The notes: generated by a model not told the origin, from the letters alone. 64,000 nucleotides of DNA from Phoma sp. XZ068 (GCA_004835665.1 RBKR01000029.1:124001-188000); one strand, 5' to 3'; shown: positions 1-10,783, numbered from the stretch's first letter. Numbers and translations are program-made.

Positions 1-64
1 CATCACGCAAAATGGTGTCATATTGTCCAAAGGAATATAACCCAGTTCTTACTGACATTGTCAT

Positions 65-289
65 TCAGCGGCTACCCTTCCCACCTCCACTACTTCTTAC
101 ATCTGCACCTGTGCCGAAGTCCTCGCCGAGGACGCCGCCGCCACTTCCACCCCATGGCCCACCTGGTCCTCCACCAGTTCCTGCGGTGTTGTGACCGTGC
201 ATGGAAACGCCACCATTGTATGTCTTGCGTCTTTCGCGGAGGATTTTCCGCGTGGAGTCGTCGGCCTGTTTACTGGATCCGCTGCCCAT
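65..289 (-). CDS. Small Gly/Ser-rich hypothetical protein with N-myristoylation-type start
   Basis: A 74-codon frame begins MGSGSSKQ, which fits the N-myristoylation consensus (Gly2, Ser6, basic residue next). A short basic stretch (RKILRERRKTY) follows, then a Gly-rich tail with GGGPGGPWGGSGGG. I do not recognise the family. Codon use is third-position GC-biased like the neighbouring genes, which favours real coding. A lipid-anchored small protein is an inference from the start motif alone. The frame ends at a TGA near the window edge, so further exons beyond position 1 cannot be excluded. No TATA box was found upstream. Confidence 0.35.
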   Translation of the reverse strand: MGSGSSKQADDSTRKILRERRKTYNGGVSMHGHNTAGTGGGPGGPWGGSGGGVLGEDFGTGADVRSSGGGKGSR

Positions 290-2397
290 ATTTGTGAAGA
301 TTGCGTTTTGTGATGATTCGTAAGGGAGGATTGTGTTCCTTCGACTTCTCCGGGCTGGAGCTTGCTGCGTTCGAATGTTCCTCTCAAGTATCCGTGTATA
401 TCTATCTCGGTGAAGATGTAATGTTTATACGTATATGTCGATGGTGTGGACTGTGCAGTCTGAGAAGTGAATTTGTGGAGTTGGGGTTTGCAAGTTTGAA
501 TGGCGAGATCCTTCGTACCTTCCGCCCCTTCATATACCTACTTCTCGCCTCCCACCTCTTACCCGCACGGTAATTCACTGCCACAATTAGGGCCATTACG
601 TCCTGCGTTAGTCCTTTCGTTCAGCAATGTCCAAAGTTCCGATCTCAGGCCCCCAGCCAAACCGACGTCATTGCTCCACAAATTCGAACCGAAACCCGAG
701 TGGACGATCACAACAGAACTCCGCCACGTTGGGTGTACAGTGTCAACTCTCAGCTGCCAGTACGCAAGAACGCCTGGCTGACTCGCCCCACCATTTAAGC
801 TCACTTGCAGAGGCTGTGAATGATGATCGAAGGAAGTAGCGATACCAGAAGCAGGGGAAAAGGGAGGCTTAGACGACAATGGTCAAAGACACGAGTCAAA
901 TGATTCTCTTTCTACATTCTTCAGTCTTCTCCATCGCAGCCGCCCATGCCTACTAGCCGTCCATCAGACGCCTCTTGCACATTAATATTAGACTGCACAC
1001 TCTACGCAACCACTGCGCTCATGAACGTGAAACATATATATTTGCGCTGGACGACTTTTTCATGAGCGCAGTCCCATCGACAAGAGTACCAAACACAAGG
1101 ATCGAATTTGTACAGAAGCTTCGAGCCATAATCCACGAACCGCGGCTCACACATGGTCAAGCACCGGAATTATTTGCCTCTGGGGTTGACGATAAGTGCT
1201 TTGACTTTCTGCCCCTGATCATTCCTAAACCATGACCTGGTAGCATTGTGTTCCCAACCTCGCTCAAACCCTTTCCGTAATCGCCACAGCACATACTTAT
1301 CAGCCTCATAAGCTGCATACACTTGCTCTGCGAAAGAAACGCTGTATCCTGCTGGTATGATTAGGATTAAGTCGGTGCGAGTCTCGTGGAAAACCAGAGT
1401 AATATGTCATGAAGAGGCAACAGGAGTGAATAGCTGAGTAGGTAACCTAATTATATTTTCTGTTACACAAACGATGGTATAGCTCCCTCTATGCTCCAAG
1501 AAACACTGCCTCGTCAAAACCTTAGGGTCCAGCAGTGTTTCGTAAGTCAACGACGATCTACACCCGATGCTAAATGTTAAAACAGCTAGGAAGTGGAACT
1601 CGGTGAGGACAGCTGACATACGTACGCGTAATCAACCCATACACAGCGCAAATCCAGCGATTGGAATTGGGAAGAGAGCAAGGGGGGACACATTTACATA
1701 CATACTTGCGTAGACCCCTAATAGTACTGGTTTCTATTATTCCTTGTTAGCAGCTCGGTAGTATCACAATGCTTTTTACCGCATGTACAAACGACCACTC
1801 CCCCAGCTTATTCAAGTCGTGCGATTGTTCCAAATCGATAAACTCTAGCAATTTTTACACTATATGTATATACCTATCGCTTATAGTAGTATATCTATCT
1901 CTATTATGTGATGGGAATACGCAGTTACCCACACATATATCTATATATATATACACCTTTTCTCCCCTCTACTATTTACCGTTTATTTACTATTCAATAT
2001 TTACCATCTATTCAATCCCTACTATCTCCTCCCCGTGTACCTCCACTTCGCCTTCCCCTTGGACGTTAATTTACCTTCAACTTCTTTTAACCTTACTTCT
2101 CCTCGCCTTCAGCTTCACTCGGCGTTTCTTTGGAACGGAGGATGACATAGCTGCCTACTTCGCTTCACGCTCCAATCCTCACGTCAGGACATACGTGATT
2201 TACGCTATCGCCATGCTCTTCCACGCAGCAGATAGCAGGCTTAGCTTGGCGTGGGTGATATATACGGTAGTATTGTGACATGCTAGATCGACGAGTACAA
2301 CACTGTTTACTGCGACGTCAGACCTGGAAGCGCAGGATGTGAAGGTAAAAGGAAAAGAAAATCGGTATCTGTATTGCGCTTAGAGATGAAATAGAAT
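290..2397. other. Intergenic region, no convincing gene
   Basis: About 2.1 kb with only short frames of random composition. The part from about 1,850 to 2,030 is AT-rich and pyrimidine-biased, with TATATA and CTATT runs. A 169-codon frame there (1769-2278) is low-complexity Ile/Leu/Tyr/Ser and I do not call it a gene. Confidence 0.5.
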
Positions 2398-2420
2398 GGG
2401 ATAGGATAGGATAGGATATG
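2398..2420. repeat. Pentanucleotide microsatellite (GGATA)n
   Basis: Four to five tandem copies of GGATA/AGGAT are visible, ending in a diverged GATATG. It lies about 190 bases downstream of the MBP1-type gene. Confidence 0.8.
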
Positions 2421-2460
2421 ATATCAGACAGCCCCCCGCTGTTATACACGCGCCCAAACA

Positions 2461-2510
2461 CCTTGCCTTGCCTTGCCTTGCTTGCCTTGCGTTGTCTTGT
2501 CTTGTCTTAC
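2461..2510. repeat. Pentanucleotide microsatellite (CCTTG)n
   Basis: CCTTG is repeated and degrades to GTCTTG copies at the right end. It lies in the 3' flank of the APSES gene, about 100 bases from its stop codon. Confidence 0.85.
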
Positions 2511-2602
2511 GTTGGCTTTGCCAACTCTTCTTTCCCAATCCAAGTGTCTCTCATCAGAGCCCAACCCTACACGACCACCCCAACCCCCCAACCATCCATC
2601 CG

Positions 2603-5224
2603 TCACCCTTCCACACCCTCAACCTTCCTCAAAAACTCCCGTACCCGCCCGACCTCCACTCCATCAAGCGGATCGCTATCCAGCGCCGCGACCAGACTCG
2701 GCAGAACCTCATCAATCCTATCTTCCTGGACATTCGTACACAGACAAACAACCTGTCTGAACATCGCCTCCAACTGCCCATCTTTGTCTTTCAACTGCCG
2801 ACTCCGCTGGAGCAGAGAAGCATTAGATTGACAGTACACTTCTACACGCTGGCGGAGCACATTTGTCGGTATAGATGCGAGGTTTGCGGAGAGGGAGGCA
2901 GATGGGGGGAGAGAGAGGGGCGTGCTGAGGTAGGATGCACCGCCTGAGGCTTGGCGGATGAGGTGGTCGGCTTCGTGGCGGACGGAGTCGGGGAGGTCGG
3001 AGTCTTGGACGAGGACGCCTGCGCCTTCGGCATCGGCGTAGCCGACTTCGCGCTTTTGGGAGAGGTCCGTGGCGGCGTTTGTGGCGGCGAGCATGTGGCG
3101 TTGGGGTTCTAGCCAGCGTTTGAGGTTTGCGATGCGTTTGGCGCGGTCTTGACGCTGGCGGAGGCGGGATCGCAGTGTTTCCAGGCGTGATTGTTCGGAT
3201 TTTTGCAGCGAGGAAAGGGTGCTGATTGTGGAATTTGTTTGGTCGATGAGGTCCTGTTTGAGGCGTGCTTCTTGGGTGAATTGCATCGAGGCAGATTGCA
3301 GGATGCCGTTCATTACTACTGATGTTAGGTTGGCATGTAGTTGATAAAGATAAAACTTACAAGGCTGGATCTCGCGACTGGTTTCCTCCACCTTGCTCAA
3401 CGGCGCCTTGCCTTTGGACGGGCTGGCAGCGGAGAGCGCCGTCTCTCCATCGCCGTGCAGGTCGCTACCCACGCCAAAGTCAATCGGCCGTGTGCCCTTG
3501 TGGTTGGGGATGGTGGGGTCCGCCTGCACTTCGAGCAGCTGCGATATGATGTTGCGATTCCCTATCCTGGCGGCGAGATTGAGGGCCGTGTTGCCGGCCT
3601 TGTCGCGGGCGTTGACCATCTCTTGCATGAACCTCATCAGTCCTATTGGCTTGGGGTAGTTGCTGTTCTCGAGGAATGAGGGGATTTGGTTGGCGCCAAT
3701 GTTGCTGCGCACGAGGTACTCCAGCAGCGCTTCGAGGTAGTACTTGCTCGAGGCTGCACGGCCCTTGATGGCGCACGTGACGGCGATATGGTGGAGGATG
3801 GTGCGTCCTTGGGTGTCGCGGAGTTCAATGAGCGGTGCGAGGATTTCCAGTGTTTCGGGGAAGCAGCTGTGGTCGAGGCTGTTGTTGACTGACACGGCAC
3901 TCATCAGTGGTGTCTGGCCTGACGCACTTCCCCTAAACATATTCGCGCCCTTGGACACCAACAACCGCATCAGAGATACGCGCGCAAGCGTCGCCGCCCA
4001 ATGCAGCGCAGTGTTGGAGCTGTTATCAATAGGCATATCAAGATCTGCGCCGGAGAGGTGGAGTATTGCGGGGTGGTTGGTGAAGTCTGTGCGGGTCTGG
4101 TCGGCGAAGAGGTCGGTCAGCATGGCCTGCTTCTCCTCGTTGATCTTGGTGTCCGGGTAGGGGAGCGGGGGGAGGGCGCTGGGGACGTCGCCGTCGGGCA
4201 GGCTGATGTGGTGGCCGGTCTGGTGCTGGTAGAAGGACTCGCTGGGCTCGGTGGGCGAGCCGTGGTCGCGCATGAGGTCGTCGCCGTTGGAGCGCTGCGA
4301 GAAGGACTCTTCCTGCGACGGGCGCATGCGCTTCCTCGGGGGCTCCTGGGCATCGTCCATGCCGGTGCCGTAGGCCGAGTCGGTGTGGCCGTTCTGGGCG
4401 CTGAAGCTGCGGTCCGAGGCGATGCTCTGGATGCTGTGCTGGCTGCTCGTGCGGAACGAGTCCTGGGTCTGCATGGGCGGGCCCTGCGAGGGGCGCGTCA
4501 TGGAGCGGCGGCCCTGCGAGGAGCTGGCGGGGCGCGGCGGGGCGGGCGAGTTGAGGCGGGCGACCTTGTTCATGGCGGCGAGGGCGCTGGTGGCCGTGGA
4601 CGAGATGTTGGAGAAGAAGGTGCCGCCGACGGCCTGGCTGGGCGGGCGGCCGTCGATGCTCTGGGTGTAGAAGCGCTTGCGGTTGGCGGCCATGGCCTGC
4701 TCCTTGGTGGGCGTGTCGAGGCCGTGGCCCTGGCCGCCCTCGGCGCTGATGTCGTAGTCGAGCAGCGGGCGCAGGATGTCCTCGACGCCGTACTGGCGGC
4801 AGAACTCGCGGCCGCGGCGGTAGTTGATCCAGGTGCCCTGGTACTTGCCGTAGCCGCCCTGGACCTTTTCGTGCTCGCCGGTGAGGATCTCCTTCTCGAG
4901 CACCTTGGTGCGCTTGCCCTTGTCGACGCCGGCGACCTTGAGGATCTGGGTGGCATTGAGCCAGCCGTCGGAGCGGCGGCGCATGACGGCGACGCGGTTG
5001 ACCTCCATCTCGTAGACGGACACGCCCGAGTAGACGGCCGTGTAGATCTGCGGCTTGTCGAGCGCGGGCGGGGCGTAGGCCGAGGCGTCGCTGAAGGAGC
5101 GGCTGAAGCCGGGCGCGGCCATGAGCCCGGCGTGGGCGTGCGACGGCGACTGCTGGTACATGGGCGGCGGGTGCGGGTGCGAGGGCGAGGCGGCGGACGG
5201 GAACGAGCGGGCGACCTGCTGCAT
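2603..5224 (-). CDS. MBP1: APSES/ankyrin transcription factor, MBP1 type (MBF DNA-binding subunit)
   Basis: DNA-binding subunit of the MBF-type complex that drives G1/S genes through ACGCGT (MCB) sites. Residues about 60-160 form an APSES/KilA-N domain, with VYSGVSVYEM, RRRSDGWLNATQILKVAG, KVQGGYGKYQGTW and a Tyr-Arg-Arg-Gly segment. The middle has ankyrin repeats (about 405-590, e.g. NTALHWAATLARVSLMRLL and GNTALNLAARIGN). The C-terminus is a Gln/Arg-rich helical region used in this family for pairing with the Swi6-like partner. A 42-nt in-frame intron (3319-3360) is likely: GTAAGT donor, CCTAAC branch, CAG acceptor. Its removal gives about 859 aa. Length and domain order match fungal Mbp1/Res proteins. 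An Swi4-like identity is less likely but cannot be excluded without a tree. Confidence 0.9.
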   Translation of the reverse strand: MQQVARSFPSAASPSHPHPPPMYQQSPSHAHAGLMAAPGFSRSFSDASAYAPPALDKPQIYTAVYSGVSVYEMEVNRVAVMRRRSDGWLNATQILKVAGVDKGKRTKVLEKEILTGEHEKVQGGYGKYQGTWINYRRGREFCRQYGVEDILRPLLDYDISAEGGQGHGLDTPTKEQAMAANRKRFYTQSIDGRPPSQAVGGTFFSNISSTATSALAAMNKVARLNSPAPPRPASSSQGRRSMTRPSQGPPMQTQDSFRTSSQHSIQSIASDRSFSAQNGHTDSAYGTGMDDAQEPPRKRMRPSQEESFSQRSNGDDLMRDHGSPTEPSESFYQHQTGHHISLPDGDVPSALPPLPYPDTKINEEKQAMLTDLFADQTRTDFTNHPAILHLSGADLDMPIDNSSNTALHWAATLARVSLMRLLVSKGANMFRGSASGQTPLMSAVSVNNSLDHSCFPETLEILAPLIELRDTQGRTILHHIAVTCAIKGRAASSKYYLEALLEYLVRSNIGANQIPSFLENSNYPKPIGLMRFMQEMVNARDKAGNTALNLAARIGNRNIISQLLEVQADPTIPNHKGTRPIDFGVGSDLHGDGETALSAASPSKGKAPLSKVEETSREIQPCKFYLYQLHANLTSVVMNGILQSASMQFTQEARLKQDLIDQTNSTISTLSSLQKSEQSRLETLRSRLRQRQDRAKRIANLKRWLEPQRHMLAATNAATDLSQKREVGYADAEGAGVLVQDSDLPDSVRHEADHLIRQASGGASYLSTPLSLPPSASLSANLASIPTNVLRQRVEVYCQSNASLLQRSRQLKDKDGQLEAMFRQVVCLCTNVQEDRIDEVLPSLVAALDSDPLDGVEVGRVREFLRKVEGVEG

Positions 5225-5473
5225 GGCGATGCGGTGCAGTGCGAGGAGCGGTGCTAGACGGTGCGCATGGGCGGCGAGGCGGTGAGCGTCGCAGCGGGCA
5301 GGCGGTGGGTGGCGGGGTTGAGGGTCAAGCAGGTGTCGAGTGCGCTGCGGGCATCAAGCAGGGTGCCGGCGGCGGTTGGTCTGCGCGCGGTCGTCGTCGA
5401 GCGGGTCGTCGAGCGGGGGGTGAATTGCAGCCGTCAGGTGTGGAGCGGTTCGCGTCCAGCTGCACGCCAATGG

Positions 5474-5479
5474 ACGCGT
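5474..5479. promoter_or_regulatory. MCB-type site ACGCGT in the divergent MBP1/LYR promoter
   Basis: A perfect palindromic ACGCGT lies 250 bases before the MBP1 start and 111 bases before the ATG of the plus-strand neighbour. Mbp1-family proteins bind this hexamer, so autoregulation is possible. The region is GC-rich and a chance match is also plausible. Confidence 0.35.
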
Positions 5480-5589
5480 CGAGCACGGAGCCAATCACGC
5501 GCGGGCCGCCAGAGGTGCTGACGGGCCACCAGAGAGGCGCTGACGGGCCCACAGAGAGGTTCACGCCATCATCCACTGTCACTTCTTCC

Positions 5590-6924
5590 ATGCCCGCACC
5601 GCAGCCGCTGCACCTCCTGCGCTCGCTGCTGCGCGAGGCCTCGTACCTGCCCGACGCCGCCGCCCGCGACTACTTCCGCCGCTACATCGTCGCCCGCTTC
5701 AAGGCCTACCAGCCGCGGCCCCAGTCGACCGCCTCGCCCGACGTGCTCGCCGTCGACAAGTACCGCCACCGCTCCTTCAAGCGCCGTCACGCCGCCGTCA
5801 TCAATGCGCGCGCCGCCCAGCAGCAGCGCAAGGCGCACAAGGCCCTGAACCTGCTGCGCCGCGCCAACCAGGGCGAGGGCCGCATCGTGCAGAAGCTGCT
5901 CTGGTTCTCCTACGGCCGCCTGGGCCGCCGCAAGTATGCGCTGCTCGACGACCTGCTGAAGCCGGACCCCTCCGTCCCCGCTGGCCCTGCCCCGCTGCAG
6001 CAGCTCTACCGCAGCAGCCTGCGCTGCCTGCAGTTCTTCGACGCCCCGGACGCCCGCAATGCCGCCCACGGCCAGCACGCCATCCACGTCTCCAAGCAGT
6101 TCCCGCGTCTGCGCGCCGTCGTCACCTCCCAGGCCCAGAAGGAGGTGTCTCTGCACAAGGCCGTGAAGCGCTCCTTCCTCCGAACGCCCGTCCTGAACAC
6201 CTGGGAGAAGCCCATGCCCATCAAGCGTGCAGTCAACAACGTGCGCCGCTGGTACGCCGACACCATGACACGCCTCCTCCCCCCGTTGCCCGCCGCCGAA
6301 TGGGACAACATCCAGGCCATGAGCAGAGGCAAGCAGCGCATTGGCTTTGTAAAGCGGCGCACGCCTGCGATTGAGCAGCCCCCTGTGTCAGATGCCTTGC
6401 AACACCCTCAGCCCATGGACGCCTTTGAGCAAATGCTGCCACACTCTCACCCCGTCGACACTTTTGAGCAAATGCTGCACCACAACCTCGCCATGGACAA
6501 GCGTGCCAAGGCAGACCGACCGCGCGCCTTGGACCGCCCGCATCTCACCGCCAGATACATGCAGCGCCTCTACGCACGCCTCCTGACGCTGGCCTGCAAG
6601 CTGGAATACGACCCCACTCGCAAACAGTGGAATGCCATCTGGGGTGACCTCCCGAAGAGCGCCCGGCCTAATAGCTATGCTGCCCCGGTCAACGACGCCC
6701 TATTTGCTGGTGTCGACGCCAAAGGTACCAAGCCCAGAGCACCCAAGACGAAGCAGCCGCCATTGGTCATCCCGCGCAACGACCAAGGGGACTACTTCCG
6801 CTTCCCATTCTTCGCCGAGATGCTCCCGGACTCTCACCCCATGCGCATCGACTTGGACAAGTTCAAGAAGGACCGCGCTGATGCTTACGCGAAGTGGGTG
6901 GCTTCGGGCCGTGACGCAACATGA
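5590..6924 (+). CDS. LYR-motif-like fungal protein, probably mitochondrial
   Basis: A 444-aa frame from the ATG at 5590. The N-terminus resembles the LYR/complex-1 fold: LHLLRSLLREASYLP, then DYFRRYIVARFKAY, then basic Arg/His/Lys-rich helices and RRKYALLDDLL. LYR proteins help iron-sulfur cluster transfer and the assembly of respiratory or ribosomal complexes in mitochondria; that role is inferred from the first ~60 residues. The rest is a basic fungal-specific extension containing two near-copies of a short unit (DAFEQMLPHSHP / DTFEQMLHHNLA). The frame stays open back to 5239, but the upstream part is arbitrary GC-rich sequence and the family start fits 5590. It is divergent from the MBP1-type gene. 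Confidence 0.6.
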   Translation: MPAPQPLHLLRSLLREASYLPDAAARDYFRRYIVARFKAYQPRPQSTASPDVLAVDKYRHRSFKRRHAAVINARAAQQQRKAHKALNLLRRANQGEGRIVQKLLWFSYGRLGRRKYALLDDLLKPDPSVPAGPAPLQQLYRSSLRCLQFFDAPDARNAAHGQHAIHVSKQFPRLRAVVTSQAQKEVSLHKAVKRSFLRTPVLNTWEKPMPIKRAVNNVRRWYADTMTRLLPPLPAAEWDNIQAMSRGKQRIGFVKRRTPAIEQPPVSDALQHPQPMDAFEQMLPHSHPVDTFEQMLHHNLAMDKRAKADRPRALDRPHLTARYMQRLYARLLTLACKLEYDPTRKQWNAIWGDLPKSARPNSYAAPVNDALFAGVDAKGTKPRAPKTKQPPLVIPRNDQGDYFRFPFFAEMLPDSHPMRIDLDKFKKDRADAYAKWVASGRDAT

Positions 6925-7086
6925 CCCTGGCCCCACATGGCCCTGGAATCTGCCACCGACGACAACCGTAGGGCGCGTTCTGACTGGAAGGACGTCGCCA
7001 GCTATAATACACGACATCCTCCAACACGGTCAATCCAGCCTGTACACAGTCAATCCAAGCTGTGCGCGACTGCATTCACTGCCGCC

Positions 7087-7660
7087 ATGACTTCCAACGC
7101 CACCCTCCGCCACGCGACGCGCGAAGGTACGTCCACCTCGGCACGTCCAACCTAATCCACTAACGACCCCAGACGTCCCCACAATCCTGGGCCTCATCCA
7201 AGGCCTCGCCGACTATGAAAAGTCATCCTCGTCCGTCAAAGCGACCGTCGAGTCCCTCACGCGCAACCTCTCCCACGCCGACCCCGCCGACCCCTCCAAC
7301 CCAGACAAGTTCTCCGCCGGCTACGCAAAGACGCTGCTCGTGACCGACCCCGACGGCGCCGTCGCCGGCATGGCCCTGTACTTTTACAACTACAGCACCC
7401 GGACCGGCGTGCCTGGCATCTACATCGACGATCTCTTCGTCAAGGACGCGTACCGGAAGAAGGGCTATGGCGTGCTGTTGTTGAAGCAGCTGGCGAGGGA
7501 GGTCCTGAGAGTCGGCGGCAAGCGGCTGGAGTGGAGCTGTCTGGACTGGAACGAGCCGAGTCTGCGCTTCTACCAAAGCGACAAGATTGGCGCGAGTAAG
7601 AAGGAGGAGTGGGTGGGCTTGAGAGTGGAGGGAGACAAGTTGGATAAGCTTGCTGAGTAG
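7087..7660 (+). CDS. GNAT N-acetyltransferase, diamine/thialysine (SSAT) type
   Basis: Two exons (7087-7126 and 7173-7660) separated by a 46-nt intron with GTACGT donor, CACTAAC branch and CAG acceptor. The spliced protein is 175 aa, the usual size for spermidine/spermine or thialysine acetyltransferases. GNAT motif A is visible: GIYIDDLFVKDAYRKKGYGVLLLKQL, with the acetyl-CoA pyrophosphate loop (R-K-K-G-Y-G), followed by motif B LEWSCLDWNEPSLRFYQ. The ILGLIQGLADYEK start and YIDDLFV are characteristic of the SSAT-like subgroup. It would transfer acetyl from acetyl-CoA to a small amine in the cytosol. The exact substrate cannot be read from sequence. Confidence 0.88.
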
Positions 7661-8268
7661 AAATGGAAACAACTAAATCAAAGATTAAACATGTCGTGTG
7701 TACTGTATGTATGGTATGAATGATACCGGTGATCCGTGCGTGCCGTATCTACCTATCGATCCCAGCCTCAGCTGACTCGCTTGCCCCAGTCACCTTGTTT
7801 GTGTTAACTTGACAATAGTTGCAAAAAAGCTAGAAGCCTATCTCTATTCATCTAATATGTTTTCCACGTCTTTCCTCTTCTTTTTCTTCTTTTCTCTTTG
7901 TTGTGGCTGTTCGCATGTTCATCTCCTTCTGAGGTCCACCTGACCTTGTATACATAATCTAGTAATCTATCTGGCTATAAGTAAATAATATGCCCCGCGG
8001 CGGTATCCCCCCATGGCGCGCCTTCGCTGCTTGGATGAAGAAGAAGTCTGGAAGCGAGAGTAAGTAAGAGTAAGAGTGAGAGTGAGAGGGAGAGGGAGAG
8101 TAAGACTGAGCGCGGGAGCGAGAGTAAGTACCATACTATATATGTGTAGGTAGTCTCCCCTTGCCCCTTCTATAATTCTCTCTCTCTCTATTATTATTTC
8201 TTGCTAGCTCCTCTAGCATATCTAGCATTCCCCCTCTCTCCCACCATCCAGACGAAATACCCACTTCC
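7661..8268. other. Intergenic region with purine-rich tract
   Basis: About 600 bases without a gene. Positions 8050-8130 are a purine-rich run of GAGAGTAAG-like units, followed by a CT-rich stretch near 8,180. No RNA gene was recognised. Confidence 0.6.
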
Positions 8269-10783
8269 TTGGACAGATACCTAGCTAAACACTCACGCAG
8301 CAGCACTAACAACACTAGCCCATCAACATCGAAATCAACATCAACATTGTGCAGCAGGTGTTGCGGCCTTAATCTCGACGCCTTGCCCTTCAGCCACGAC
8401 TTGGATCAGCAGGTAGTGCGAGAAGCGGGGATCGAGGTGTTTGACTACCTGAGGTACGATAATAATACCAGTTTCGCATTTGTTATTGCGGAGGGTAGTG
8501 TCGATGCGCTGAGGGGGGAGAAGGGGCGTGCATTGTGTAAACTCGTGCTGGCGGCTGTGGAAGAGCAGTATCGAGTATCTCGATCTGGTCAGGGGGAGGA
8601 TGTGCAGGGGGTGAGGGCTGTGAGGCTAGTGGAAACGGAAACGGGAATGGAAATGGAGGAGGAGGAGGAGGCGGGAGAGGAGAAGGAAGAGAGATATCAA
8701 TTACGCTGGCGGTACATTGCCGAGCGCTGGAACCGTGCGGATGCAAATACATCCCTCACTACGGCGAAAGAGAAGGAGCTGGGGATGTGGAAAAGCGAGG
8801 CGATTCGTGCGATCCATCCAGGTCCTCTCCTCAGCGACCTGCACCACCGATTCAAAAACAGGTGAATGGACTTTCGGAAACAAAGACCGCACGAGCATGC
8901 TCAGAAGGCTGATTGTCCCGGTCGCTAGGACTGATGAGCCAGACTTCCTCATGGGAAGGAGGGTGCAGGACCACATCGACGTCTCCCTGGTAAAAACCTG
9001 GTTGTCATGCTGCACCACCCAGCACGCCAAGAAGTGCGACGAGATGACTGGGGGGATGAAAGCGCGGGTGCCGTCGCTGGCGTTCACGGTCGTTGATGTG
9101 GAAAGGATGTGTTTGGTTAAGCTATCAGAACCTGCGGTTTATGTTACGTTGAGTTATGTGTGGGGCGCGAAGGGCGAGAATTCCTTTCTTACGCTCACGG
9201 GGAATGTGGGTGCGTTGTTGGAGGATGGGGGGTTGGAGAGGGTTTGGGATAGTTTGCCGATGACGATTCAGCATTCTGTTACCCTTGTTAAAGAGATTGG
9301 GCAGCGGTATTTGTGGGTTGATAGTTTGTGGTGGGTAGATTTCATGGTGGGTAGATTTCGTGTTGGTTGTGGATGAGGCTGACGAGGACAGTATTGTTCA
9401 GGATGATCCTGAGAGCAAGGGGGCGAATATCGATTCGATGGATTCAGTGTATTCGGGGTCCTACCTCAATATTGTCGCTGCTGCTGGCGACAACGCTGGC
9501 GTCGGTCTGCCGGGCGTCAGGCTAGGCTCGAGACATTGCGCCTAAAGACGCTGTGCAGTCAGCTCGTCCCGCGAGTTCATGCTCGCCGACGACATCGAGC
9601 TGCAGCTTGAGAACTCGCCTTGGGTGACGCGAGGCTGGACGTATGTATCACATTCGTACAACTGCATAGACTAATATCATCAGCTTCCAGGAATGGTTCC
9701 TCAGCTCCCGCTGCCTCATCTCCCTCCCCTCGCAGGTCGTCTTCTCCTGCCGGTACTCCACCTTCCGCGAAGACATCATCAGCGAGCATCCCCCTGAGCC
9801 ACGCCAATTATACACCCTCAACGATGTCGACTTCAGCTATCTCTGTCTGGATTACGAACTCCGCCCGCACCGCCGCTTCATGCTGCAGCGCCGGCAACTT
9901 CGGCGACATCCTCATGACGACGATCTGCGACTTTCTCAGGCGAAAACTAACTTACGACAGCGATGTGGTAAATGCCTTCCAAGGCATCCTGCGCGACTTC
10001 GCGCGTCTCGCACAGTGCGCCGCCATCCTCAGCACCATCGTGCGGATGCTCGACTGGGCCGTTCTCTTCACCACCGACGGTGCGCGGAGACACGGCTTCC
10101 CAAGCTGGAGCTGGACCGGCTGGCGTGGGATTCCAGCATGGTACACGAACGGCGATATGTTCGAGTGGATCAACACGGAGTCGTGGATATTGTGGCACTA
10201 CCGCGGAATCCCCGGGTCTGCTACCACGGCGGTGCCGCGCGATCGGGTTATCAAATGGGGTGCTACTAGTAGGGAGATTGCGCGCGAGGTGTCTGACCTG
10301 GATGATTGGAATGAGTGCACGTTTGCGGTGATGGCGCAATGGCATGTGTTCAAGTATGATCGCTCAACCGCCGCGACACCTGTCGACATCGATGGTGGTG
10401 AGAAATTCAGCGAGAATATCGCTAGGAATGCTGGGTTTTTGCAGTTTTGGTTGTATAGCTTGCCGATTACGTTCTCTTGCGCGGCGGAAAGACAGGCGAA
10501 TAAACTGAGTGTTCCGGACCTTACGTTTTTCGACGGCGATGACGTCGCTGCGGTGAGACAGAATCGCTCGATGGGATGGTGGATTTCCAGCAGCCGGAGG
10601 GAACGTACGAAGTTATTATCTTGTCGGAGTCGAATATGGTGAAAGGGGTGTGGAGCTATGTTGATCATAAGTAGCGCAAGACGGCGCGAGAGCCGGAGAG
10701 AGCGATGGTGGATGGGAAGCTTAATGTCATGCTGATTGAGTGGAAGGGTATGGTTGGTGAGAGACTGGGTGGGGACTGTGTGG
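8269..10783 (+). pseudogene. HET-domain (heterokaryon incompatibility) gene, degraded
   Basis: HET proteins trigger cell death when incompatible hyphae fuse. An N-terminal Cys-x-x-Cys region (SRCCGLNLDALPF) is followed by YVTLSYVWG, LPMTIQHSVTLVKEIGQRYLW and, after a 61-nt intron (9331-9391), VDSLCIVQDD. A second intron (9641-9683) joins WVTRGWT to FQEWF. Later family landmarks include RRKLTYDSDVVNAFQGIL, GFPSWSWTGW and VMLIEWKG. The reading is broken by an in-frame TAA (9543-9545), a frame change at about 9,890-9,935, another at about 10,565-10,590, and a TAG (10672-10674). The join near 8,860 is also unresolved. Both stops could derive from CAA/CAG by C-to-T change, the RIP-type transition. 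It is most likely an inactivated gene; sequencing error is the alternative. Confidence 0.75.

Noticed and set aside
1769..2278. 169-codon frame with Ile/Leu/Tyr-rich start
   Set aside because: Encoded by low-complexity TATA/CTATT sequence; no membrane-protein layout beyond composition.
4001..5257. 418-codon plus-strand frame opposite the MBP1-type gene
   Set aside because: Ala/Gly/Val-rich shadow of the GC-rich APSES coding strand, with no motif or splice logic of its own.
8050..8130. CRISPR-like or tandem array in the GAGAGTAAG tract
   Set aside because: Simple purine-rich repeat without spacers.
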